Of a stretch of 14,814 nucleotides of DNA, positions 1 through 6,574 are shown one piece after another. Position 1 is the stretch's first letter, and each line of letters begins with the position of its first letter. Below the pieces are notes generated by a model. That model searched no databases. It saw nothing but the letters and a program-made list of their open reading frames with translations, and had not been told where the DNA came from. Both the position numbers and the translations under genes were made by a program. The DNA is from CAZJLP01 sp964546955 (lineage in GTDB: Bacteria > Verrucomicrobiota > Verrucomicrobiia > Opitutales > Opitutaceae): contig CAZJLP010000082.1 of assembly GCA_964546955.1 (NCBI GenBank), positions 1 to 14,814 of the forward strand, in the 5' to 3' direction.

Positions 1-1679
1 GTCTCGCTGTTCAGCAGCACGATCTGCGCGAGAAAATCCTGCATCTCCTCGAAACGCGACGCGAAGCCGATCAACGCTTTGAGTTCTTCCAATCGTTCGA
101 TATAGTCGGCGAACGCGCCTTTGAGGTAGTCGCCGTACCAGCCCTCGATGGCGGTCTCCACGGTGGCGTAGGGTTTGGCCGTGCGCATGGCTTCCGCGAC
201 CTGCTGGAGCGAGATGCAAAAACTATCCCACTCGCCCTTGGCATCCTTGGGCACTTTCGATTTCACATCGTCTGTGCCGAGGGCATCCAGAAAGTTCCGC
301 TGCATCATTCGCGCATGCTCCAGGGTCGTGGCATAGATCTTCTGCGCGCCTTTCTCGCCGACTTTGGGCAAGAGAATCGCAATCCGCTGCCAAGCCAGTT
401 CGTCCGAGGGGTTATAGACGAAGCGGAGCAGCGCCACCAGGTCCCGCACGTGCTGGCGCTCGAAAAATTTCACGCCACTGGTGATATGATAGGGAATGCC
501 GGCGCGCGACAAAGCGAGTTGGGTTTCCAGGGCGAGGAAGTGGGAACGATAAAGCACCGCGATCTCCGCCAGCGCCACGCCTTCGTCTTCGATCAACGCT
601 CTGACTCTCTTCACGATGAATTCCGCCTGTTCGCGGTCGTCCATGGTCTGCACGACGAACGGCTTGTGGGAATTGGCGCGGGCGGCCCGCAGTTCTTTGT
701 CGAAGTGCCGTCCCTTCGGTTGAGCCATCAGCACGCCATTGGCCAGCGCGAGAATCTGCGGCGTGGACCGATAATTCGTTTCGATGCGGTGAATCTGCGT
801 GCCCGGATGTCGATCCGGAAACGACATGATGTTCTCGAAATTCGCGCCGCGCCACGAGTAGATGCATTGAGCGTCATCGCCGACGGCCATGATCTGGTGG
901 TGAGCCGCGAGAGAATCGACAATCTGAGCCTGAAGGGTGTTGGTATCCTGGTATTCATCCACGAGCACGTGGCGAAACCGGTGCGAGAAATACGCGGCGA
1001 CTTCGGGCGCTTTGACGAGCAGCAGCAGCCAGTGCTCCAACAGGTCGTCGTAGTCGCAGACGTTTTGTTCTTTTTTCTTTGCCGCGTACGCCGACGCGAA
1101 GGCGGGGAAGCGATGCGAGATCTCGCTGTAATGTGGAAAGTGATCCGTCACCGTTTGCGGAATCGACAACTGCGTGTTGCGCGCGAGGGAAATGACGTCG
1201 AACAAGGGGCCCGGCCGGGGGTTCGTCTTGTCTTTGAAGAAGAGCTTGTCCTCCGCTTCCACGACTTGCTTGAGCAGGCTTTCGGCTTCGTCCGCGTCGA
1301 GAATCGTAAAATTGCGAGGGATCCCGATGGCTTCCCCATAGATTCGCAGCGCTCGGTGTCCAAGTGAGTGGAAGGTCCCGCCCCAAAATCGTGCCGGTTC
1401 CACGCCGGTCAGGTCCTGCACACGGTGCAGCATTTCTTTGGCGGCCTTGTTGGTGAAGGTGAGCAGGAGGATTTCCCCGGGCTTGACTCCCTGGGACAGC
1501 AGATAGGCCACCCGATACGTGAGGGTGCGCGTCTTGCCGGACCCGGCGCCCGCCAGGACGAGCATGGGACCGGGGGGCGCCGTCACTGCCGCGAATTGTT
1601 CGTCATTGAGCTGCGCGCGGAAATCGATCGCGGGAATCGCAAAGGAACCGGGCGAGGAGGAGGGCAGCACAAAATCCAT
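1..1679 (-). CDS. uvrD: UvrD/PcrA-type superfamily 1 ATP-dependent DNA helicase, partial (C-terminus beyond left edge)
   Basis: Translating the minus strand from the ATG at 1679 gives 559 open codons running off the window. Seen: Walker A AGAGSGKT (residues 43-50), TFTNKAAKEM (74-83), TFHSLGHR (102-109), Walker B DEYQDTN (241-247), motif III VGDDAQCIYSWRGA (266-279) and motif IV TNYRS (301-305). This is the standard order of a 3'-5' SF1A helicase, which unwinds DNA in mismatch and excision repair and clears replication forks. Family members are about 650-750 residues, so motifs V-VI and the rest of domain 2A are missing only because the window ends. No Shine-Dalgarno is obvious upstream of 1679, and slightly upstream non-ATG starts are possible. 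It lies 105 bases after pgpH on the same strand. UvrD, PcrA and Rep cannot be separated on this fragment; it is not RecB or AddA, which are much larger. Confidence 0.93.
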   Translation of the reverse strand, partial: MDFVLPSSSPGSFAIPAIDFRAQLNDEQFAAVTAPPGPMLVLAGAGSGKTRTLTYRVAYLLSQGVKPGEILLLTFTNKAAKEMLHRVQDLTGVEPARFWGGTFHSLGHRALRIYGEAIGIPRNFTILDADEAESLLKQVVEAEDKLFFKDKTNPRPGPLFDVISLARNTQLSIPQTVTDHFPHYSEISHRFPAFASAYAAKKKEQNVCDYDDLLEHWLLLLVKAPEVAAYFSHRFRHVLVDEYQDTNTLQAQIVDSLAAHHQIMAVGDDAQCIYSWRGANFENIMSFPDRHPGTQIHRIETNYRSTPQILALANGVLMAQPKGRHFDKELRAARANSHKPFVVQTMDDREQAEFIVKRVRALIEDEGVALAEIAVLYRSHFLALETQLALSRAGIPYHITSGVKFFERQHVRDLVALLRFVYNPSDELAWQRIAILLPKVGEKGAQKIYATTLEHARMMQRNFLDALGTDDVKSKVPKDAKGEWDSFCISLQQVAEAMRTAKPYATVETAIEGWYGDYLKGAFADYIERLEELKALIGFASRFEEMQDFLAQIVLLNSE

Positions 1680-1760
1680 TCGTGCGAAGTTGTTCCGCTT
1701 TCCCGGCGCCCACGCAAAAGCAAAATGAGGGTGCGAGGACGAACTCTCCAGGGGAGGGCA

Positions 1761-1775
1761 GGCTCGAGGCGAGCC
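1761..1775 (-). terminator. GC-rich hairpin between pgpH and the helicase gene
   Basis: GGCTCG, a 3-base loop and CGAGCC form a perfect 6-bp stem 9 bases beyond the pgpH stop codon (1785-1787). It is placed to end or pause transcription of pgpH, or to protect its 3' end. No T-run follows on the minus strand, so a classical intrinsic terminator is not supported. Transcription may read through into the helicase gene. Confidence 0.35.
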
Positions 1776-1784
1776 GATCCGTGC

Positions 1785-4190
1785 TTATCCGCCGCCTGGC
1801 TGGGCCTTCGGCTGCGGGCTGATTTCGGGTTCGGCCGGGGCGTAACCCACGCGCGAATGCAGCATGTTCAGCAACGTGAAGGTAAAGCTGCTTTTGATTT
1901 TGTTCATCTCCTCGATCGTCAAGGGCGCTTCGTCGAGCTGCGAATCCTCCAGCCGATCGCGGAAGATCTGATCGATCAATTCGCCCAGGTGCTGCGGGGT
2001 GACCTTACGCATCGAGCGAGAAGCCGCTTCGACCGCGTCGGCCAAGTGAATGATCGCGCTCTCCTTGAATTGTGGCTTGGGTCCGTCGTACCGGTAGGTC
2101 GTTTCGCACACCTTGGACGGCTCGAGCCCGGGGGTCTTCCCAAACAAGTCGGGCGTGTCTCCACTGCGGTGAAGACCCGGCATCGTGCCCTGACGCTTTT
2201 CGTTGATCGCGCGCTGGAAAAAATAACGAATCAGCGTGGTGCCGTGATGCTGCTGGATCACGTCGATGACCGCCCGTGGCAAATTGTGTTTCAGGGCGAG
2301 ATCCACGCCGTCTTTCACGTGGGACTTGATGATCAGCGCGGAGAGCGACGGGTTGTTTTCGTCGTGCGGGTTGGCACGTTCGCGCTGATTCTCGGTGAAG
2401 TACTCCGGCTTCTTCGTTTTTCCGATGTCGTGAAAAAGCGCGCAAACCCGTGCGAGCAGCGGGTTGGCGCCGATTGCATTGGAGGCATTTTCCGCGAGCT
2501 GCGCCACGATAAGCGAATGGTGGTAGGTCCCCGGCGCTTCCATTTGCATCAAACGCAGAAGGGGGTGGTTATAGTCGGTAAGCTCGAGCAGCGTGATGTC
2601 CGTGGTGCGCTTGAACAGTCCTTCGAGGACAGGGAGAATACCCACCACCAGAACTCCGGTTGCCAAACCCGTGCTCAAGCCGACGGCCATTTGTTTCAGG
2701 ACGATGATCCGGTCGAGCTGATCGATGACTCCGATCAACAGGGCGAAAACGGCCACGGTCAATCCGCCCAGGCCGGCCGCCCGCACCACGCGTCCGCGCT
2801 TGCGGATCTGGCGGCAGCAGAAAATGCCGATCATGGAGGCCAGGAAGGTCAGCACCAGCAGATCGAGCCGGTTGCCGTAGATGACGCTCGTGAAAATCGA
2901 GATGAGCAGCGCCATGAAGATGGCTGACCCGGCGTCGATCAGGATCGCCACGATCAGAGGCGCCAGAGCCGTGGGCGCGAAATAGGGGAGCAGCGAAGCG
3001 GCCTCGGAGTTCTGGATGAAATAGGGCAGGCCCGCGATCCAGAAGGTCAAACGCACGAGCGCCAGATTGACGATCACAACCAGGGCGAGCAGCGCGAGAC
3101 GTCCGTTGCTCTGGAGGGTTTCTCGGTCCTCCAGGCGAATGTAGATGCCGCTGGCGATGACCATTGCCAGCACGAGAAGGATGCGGCCGAAAAACTGCAG
3201 TCCCGGACTGTCGAGCGCCTTGCCGGTTTCGAGCACATGCTTGCGCTGCGCCTCGAGCATCTCGATTTGCTCCGCCGTCACCACGGTGTCGGGCTCCACG
3301 ATCGTCTGGCCTTGGGTGACCGTCACATTGACCGGCTTCAGATTTTCGACCACTTGCTTCTGAAGTCGCGCGATCTCAGTTGTATTGAGAACGATGTTCG
3401 GCTCGAGGCCGTTGCGGAAAATTCGAAAGAGAACGGCGGACATCTCTTTGCCGGCCCCTTCGGGAGCGAGGTTGATCTTAAGCCAGCTAAAGGCCTTCTC
3501 CATTGACTTGGCGGGCAGCTGCACTTTTTCGCCATCCGGACGAGTGATCCAGAGATGGGCTACGGCTCCGGGGTGGGCCGGCCCGCCCAGCTTGCTTTCG
3601 TCGTAAACGCCCTCTTCGTAGGTCTCCCGCAGGGCGAGCAATCCGCTCTCGATCAGATTGTGCCGTGCTTTCGCATCTCCCGACGCGAGCAAAGCGGCGA
3701 CATCGTCCACGCTCACCCGGTATTTCACCTTCGCGTTGAACGCATCCACGAGGGGGACAAGCGCGGCGCGACGCTGCGGAGCGAAGCCGGAGTTGGGATG
3801 ATCGCGTTCGAACTTTTCGAGCTGGGCTAGGAGGTCTCGGACGTCGGTTTCGAATCGTTTGAGCGGCTCCATGTCGAGGTGGTACACCTCCACGCTTCTC
3901 AGCAGCTCTTGTTTCGATTGCTCCTGCTTGATCTTGCTCGGGTATGAGAAGGTTGTGCTGGCGACAATGCGAACAGAGGATCGCTGCCCTTCCAGGACCG
4001 GAAGGTTGATCGTGTTTACGCCGACAAAACTGATCAGCACGATCAATGCGACCGTGCTCAAGAAAATCAACGCCGCCACCAACCGGCTGGTTTCCAGGAA
4101 TTCGACCGTTCCCGAAACCTCGGCCGTTTTCCGCATCTTCGGCGCACCGGCGAAGCCCGGCAGCAAGCGGAGTTTTTTTAGGAGGTCCAT
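1785..4190 (-). CDS. pgpH: PgpH-family 7TM-HD membrane phosphodiesterase (probable c-di-AMP hydrolase)
   Basis: This 801-residue protein has the 7TMR-HD layout. It has a short cytoplasmic N-terminus, one membrane segment (about 35-57), a large extracytoplasmic 7TMR-HDED-like domain (about 60-330), seven hydrophobic segments (about 332-522), then a cytoplasmic HD domain. Metal-site residues are present: HH in YHHSL (557-558), HDIG (587-590), H624 in KSHV and HH in QQHHGT (648-649). Characterised relatives (Listeria PgpH, Bacillus YqfF) hydrolyse c-di-AMP to pApA; the substrate here is inferred from the family. It lies 84 bases after phoH on the same strand, a pairing also seen in Bacillus (phoH-yqfF-ybeY), although no ybeY follows here. 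The ATG at 4190 lacks an evident Shine-Dalgarno. The C-terminus is Pro/Gln/Gly-rich. Full length for the family. Confidence 0.93.
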   Translation of the reverse strand: MDLLKKLRLLPGFAGAPKMRKTAEVSGTVEFLETSRLVAALIFLSTVALIVLISFVGVNTINLPVLEGQRSSVRIVASTTFSYPSKIKQEQSKQELLRSVEVYHLDMEPLKRFETDVRDLLAQLEKFERDHPNSGFAPQRRAALVPLVDAFNAKVKYRVSVDDVAALLASGDAKARHNLIESGLLALRETYEEGVYDESKLGGPAHPGAVAHLWITRPDGEKVQLPAKSMEKAFSWLKINLAPEGAGKEMSAVLFRIFRNGLEPNIVLNTTEIARLQKQVVENLKPVNVTVTQGQTIVEPDTVVTAEQIEMLEAQRKHVLETGKALDSPGLQFFGRILLVLAMVIASGIYIRLEDRETLQSNGRLALLALVVIVNLALVRLTFWIAGLPYFIQNSEAASLLPYFAPTALAPLIVAILIDAGSAIFMALLISIFTSVIYGNRLDLLVLTFLASMIGIFCCRQIRKRGRVVRAAGLGGLTVAVFALLIGVIDQLDRIIVLKQMAVGLSTGLATGVLVVGILPVLEGLFKRTTDITLLELTDYNHPLLRLMQMEAPGTYHHSLIVAQLAENASNAIGANPLLARVCALFHDIGKTKKPEYFTENQRERANPHDENNPSLSALIIKSHVKDGVDLALKHNLPRAVIDVIQQHHGTTLIRYFFQRAINEKRQGTMPGLHRSGDTPDLFGKTPGLEPSKVCETTYRYDGPKPQFKESAIIHLADAVEAASRSMRKVTPQHLGELIDQIFRDRLEDSQLDEAPLTIEEMNKIKSSFTFTLLNMLHSRVGYAPAEPEISPQPKAQPGGG

Positions 4191-4274
4191 GAAGTGGGTG
4201 AGATGCCCGTTGGCTCGAAGGCGATTAACCTAGCACATCCTTTGCGGACGGCGAGAGAGGATGGGCAGGCAACC

Positions 4275-5250
4275 TCATTTTACGTCAGGTTCAACGATCG
4301 GGTTCTTGTACCGCTCGTAGGCTTCTATGATTTTTAGAACGAGCGGGTGCCGGACCACATCGGCTCCNNNNNNNNNNGTGAAATTCAACTCCTGCAATAT
4401 CTTGTAGGATTCGTTGCACTTGGAGGAGGCCGGACTGCTTCGACCGCGGAAGATCGATCTGCGTCACGTCGCCGGTCACGACCATCCGCGAATCTTCCCC
4501 CAACCGGGTGAGAAACATCATCATCTGCTCCGGGGTCGTGTTTTGGGCTTCGTCGAGAACGATAAAGGCGTGGCTCAGCGTCCGGCCGCGCATATAGGCC
4601 AAGGGAGCGATCTCGATCACCCCTTTTTCGACCAAACGCGTGACGTCTTCCGCGTCCAACATATCGTGCATCGCGTCGTACAGCGGGCGGAGGTAGGGCA
4701 GAATCTTTTCCCGAAGATCGCCGGGTAGAAAACCGAGCGCCTCGCCTGCTTCGACCGCGGGCCGGGTTAGGATGATGCGCTGAACTTGGTTTTTGAGGAG
4801 CGCGGAAACCGCCGCCGCCATCGCCAGGTAGGTCTTGCCTGTTCCGGCGGGACCTATTCCGAACACGACCGGATTCTTCTGAATCGATTGAAGATAGAGT
4901 TTCTGGCCGAGCGTCTTGGGGACGATCGTCTTTCGGTTGGTCGCGATGACGAACGGTTCTCCAAAGAGCGATCGCAGCTGATCGCTCTCCCCCTTGGCCA
5001 CCGCCTCCACGAAGCGGTGGAAGTCCGGCGTGCGAATGGAAACGCCTTGAGTGCGCGCGTCGTTGAGAAAACCGAACAAGGTCTCTACCCGGACGATGTT
5101 CTCGTCGGTGCCCTCGACCTTCAGCCAATCCTCCCGCGTCACGAGTTTCACGCCGAGCTGCTTCTCGACATGGCCTAGGTTCTCCTCACGACCGGCATAG
5201 AGCTGGTGAAGATGGCGAGGACTCGGGAAACGGAGCGTCTTGGAGGACAC
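4275..5250 (-). CDS. phoH: PhoH-like ATPase (interrupted by an assembly gap)
   Basis: PhoH-family P-loop ATPase, a cytoplasmic protein linked to RNA metabolism. Seen: an N-terminal KH-like region (about 1-75), Walker A GIGPAGTGKT (131-140), TRPAVEAGEALGFLPGD (162-178), Walker B FIVLDEAQN (229-237) and VTGDVTQIDLP (258-268). Ten Ns at 4368-4377 interrupt the 3' end. A literal reading through them is out of frame and ends at 4291 with a nonsense tail. Starting again at 4367 gives GADVVRHPLVLKIIEAYE, the conserved PhoH C-terminus, and stops with TGA at 4277-4275. The missing DNA must therefore be a multiple of three, probably 9 or 12 bases. The GTG start at 5250 is the first in-frame start after an upstream TAA, with no clear Shine-Dalgarno. 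Lies between the HIT gene (73 bases) and pgpH (84 bases). Confidence 0.93.
4368..4377. other. Assembly gap (10 Ns) inside phoH
   Basis: A run of ten Ns. Upstream the PhoH frame is intact to GVEFH. Downstream it resumes only if the gap length is divisible by three. Ten is therefore a placeholder, not the true length. Confidence 0.98.
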
Positions 5251-5280
5251 GGGAAAGGCGGATTATGACTGAAGAATTTA

Positions 5281-5345
5281 GAATGAAGAAATGGCGGGAG
5301 CGCGGCCGGGCATGGAAAAAATTCTACGTTCTGCTTTCTTCATTC
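5281..5345. repeat. Small inverted repeat spanning the 3' end of the HIT gene
   Basis: GAATGAAGAAA at 5281-5291 is matched by its perfect reverse complement TTTCTTCATTC at 5335-5345. The 11-bp arms enclose 43 bases. The right arm lies inside the HIT coding sequence and supplies part of its last codons; the left arm lies in the HIT-phoH spacer. Read on the minus strand it could form a long-looped hairpin. The AT/purine-rich arms differ from the GC-rich surroundings, suggesting a small palindromic element, but no second copy is in the window. Confidence 0.5.
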
Positions 5346-5908
5346 TTCGTTTTGGCGGCTGTGGCCGCCAATCGTTCCCACATGGCCTCGAGCGATTGGG
5401 GGAGGACGCGGGTTTGGCCGACGACGGGCATGAAATTGTTGTCTCCCATCCAGCGCGGGACGATGTGCCCGTGGAGATGAGCGATGCTGCCGCCGGCGGA
5501 GCTTCCCAGGTTGAAGCCGATGTTGAAGCCATCGGGGCTGATCGCGGACTTCAGCAGGCGTTTTCCGGTCGCTATAATCTGAAACAGATCGGCGCTCTCG
5601 GCTGCGGTAAGTTCGTCGAGATCGACAATTTCCCTAAATGGGATCGCGAGAAGATGGCCCGGATTGTAGGGAAAACGGTTGAGCATCAAATAGGACAGGG
5701 CGCTGCGGTGGACGATCAGGGCCGCGCGGTCGTCTCCCAGCTTGGGCAATTCGGAAAAGGGGCGCGCCACTTCCGGAAGGCGCGGTGCCTCAATGTACTC
5801 CATCCGCCAATAAGCGTGCAGCTGCTGCATATTTGAAGGGTCGCTGAGTAAAGCCCCGACCTGGGGGTTGTCAAAGGTCCCGGCAGTTCTAGGCGAGCGC
5901 CCAAACAT
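5324..5908 (-). CDS. HIT-family protein (Ap4A phosphorylase/hydrolase-like)
   Basis: A 194-residue cytoplasmic histidine-triad protein. The triad HLHGHIV (144-150) has H144, H146 (expected nucleophile) and H148, preceded by NPGHLLAIP (82-90) and the GFNIGFNLGSSAGG segment typical of this branch. HIT enzymes hydrolyse or transfer nucleotides such as Ap4A and AMP-lysine; the substrate cannot be read from sequence. The ATG at 5908 is favoured because GGAAGG (5922-5917, minus strand) sits 8 bases upstream. The internal ATG at 5830, where the conserved MQQLHAYWRMEYI begins, has no such site. The last eight residues (TKNEESRT) are encoded largely by one arm of a small inverted repeat and look like an added tail. 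First gene of the HIT-phoH-pgpH-helicase series and divergent from tetR. Confidence 0.9.
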   Translation of the reverse strand: MFGRSPRTAGTFDNPQVGALLSDPSNMQQLHAYWRMEYIEAPRLPEVARPFSELPKLGDDRAALIVHRSALSYLMLNRFPYNPGHLLAIPFREIVDLDELTAAESADLFQIIATGKRLLKSAISPDGFNIGFNLGSSAGGSIAHLHGHIVPRWMGDNNFMPVVGQTRVLPQSLEAMWERLAATAAKTKNEESRT

Positions 5909-5916
5909 TCATGTTG

Positions 5917-5922
5917 CCTTCC
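5917..5922 (-). promoter_or_regulatory. Shine-Dalgarno of the HIT gene
   Basis: GGAAGG on the minus strand, 8 bases before the ATG at 5908. It decides for this start over the internal ATG at 5830. Confidence 0.65.
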
Positions 5923-5924
5923 AT

Positions 5925-5951
5925 TATATATTATATGACGTATAACATATA
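5925..5951. promoter_or_regulatory. Candidate TetR operator overlapping divergent promoters
   Basis: The 49 bases between the HIT gene and tetR are almost all A/T in a GC-rich region. They hold an imperfect palindrome centred at 5938. Outer arms TATAT (5925-5929) and ATATA (5947-5951) and inner arms TTATA (5931-5935) and TATAA (5941-5945) pair around the core TGACG. A minus-strand TATAAT (5935-5930) lies inside the left arm. It would start transcription near 5923, just before the GGAAGG of the HIT gene. Bound repressor would cover it. TetR regulators commonly bind such palindromes next to their own gene; binding here is inferred. Confidence 0.6.
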
Positions 5952-5957
5952 ACGCAA

Positions 5958-6560
5958 ATGCGGTATGCAAAAGGACATAAAGACGTGACTCGACGCCGCA
6001 TCGTCGAAACGGCGGCTCGGTTGTTGCGGAAAAACGGGTTTTCAAACGTGGGGCTTGACGAGGTGATGCGCACGAGCGGCCTCACGCACGGCGGGTTCTA
6101 TGCTCATTTCCGGAGCAAAACCGAATTGATCGCCGAGGTCTGTGAGAACCAGTTCGAGATCCCGCGCGAGTGGATCGATCGCATCGCGAAGAGGCCCGGC
6201 GTCTCCGAGCGTGTTCAAGCACTCGTGTGCGGGTATCTCACGACACGGCATCGGGACGAGGTGGCGAACGGATGCTTTATCGCCGCGTTGGGCGGCGACG
6301 CGGTGCGCGTGCTTCCTGCCGTTCGCAAGGCGTTTTCCGTGGCTTGTCAACGACATCGCCGCCGGATGGCGGAGGCCTTGCGGCTCGCTGACGATCCGCA
6401 GGCAAATACCGAACGGGTTACTTCATTGTTGGGATTTCTGGTTGGTACGCTGGTTTTGGCCCGATCGGTCGAGGATGCGGCCGAGAGCGAAGCGATCCTG
6501 GCGGCGGGGCGCCGGACGGCCCTCGACACTTTTTCTTCCAAAAATCCGAGTCCCGTGTAG
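5958..6560 (+). CDS. TetR/AcrR-family transcriptional regulator
   Basis: A 200-residue, one-domain-plus-ligand-domain repressor. The N-terminus (TRRRIVETAARLLRKNGF, 11-28) and helix-turn-helix (about 29-53, with GLTHGGFYAHFRSK) are typical of TetR proteins. The rest is a helical C-terminal domain for ligand binding and dimerisation, where similarity is too weak to name a ligand. The ATG at 5958 fits the usual MRY-x-x-x-HK opening of this subgroup. No Shine-Dalgarno precedes it, and the AT-rich upstream DNA leaves room for only a short or absent leader. The gene is divergent from HIT across a candidate operator and 14 bases ahead of fabF, so autoregulation together with control of fabF is likely but inferred. 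Confidence 0.92.
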   Translation: MRYAKGHKDVTRRRIVETAARLLRKNGFSNVGLDEVMRTSGLTHGGFYAHFRSKTELIAEVCENQFEIPREWIDRIAKRPGVSERVQALVCGYLTTRHRDEVANGCFIAALGGDAVRVLPAVRKAFSVACQRHRRRMAEALRLADDPQANTERVTSLLGFLVGTLVLARSVEDAAESEAILAAGRRTALDTFSSKNPSPV

Positions 6561-6562
6561 GC

Positions 6563-6569
6563 GGGAAGG
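6563..6569 (+). promoter_or_regulatory. Shine-Dalgarno of fabF
   Basis: GGGAAGG starts 2 bases after the tetR stop. It is 5 bases before the GTG at 6575 and 11 before the ATG at 6581, so either may be the true start. The ATG at 6599 has no such site. Confidence 0.6.
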
Positions 6570-6574
6570 CTTTC

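Noticed and set aside
1368..2927. 519-codon plus-strand open frame, following another of 350 codons at 315-1367
   Set aside because: Antisense to pgpH and the helicase, whose conserved motifs are unambiguous. The composition is the Arg/Gly/His-rich pattern of shadow frames.
4236..4263. CATCCT...AGGATG inverted repeat in the phoH-pgpH spacer
   Set aside because: Six-bp arms with a 16-base loop; weak and expected by chance.
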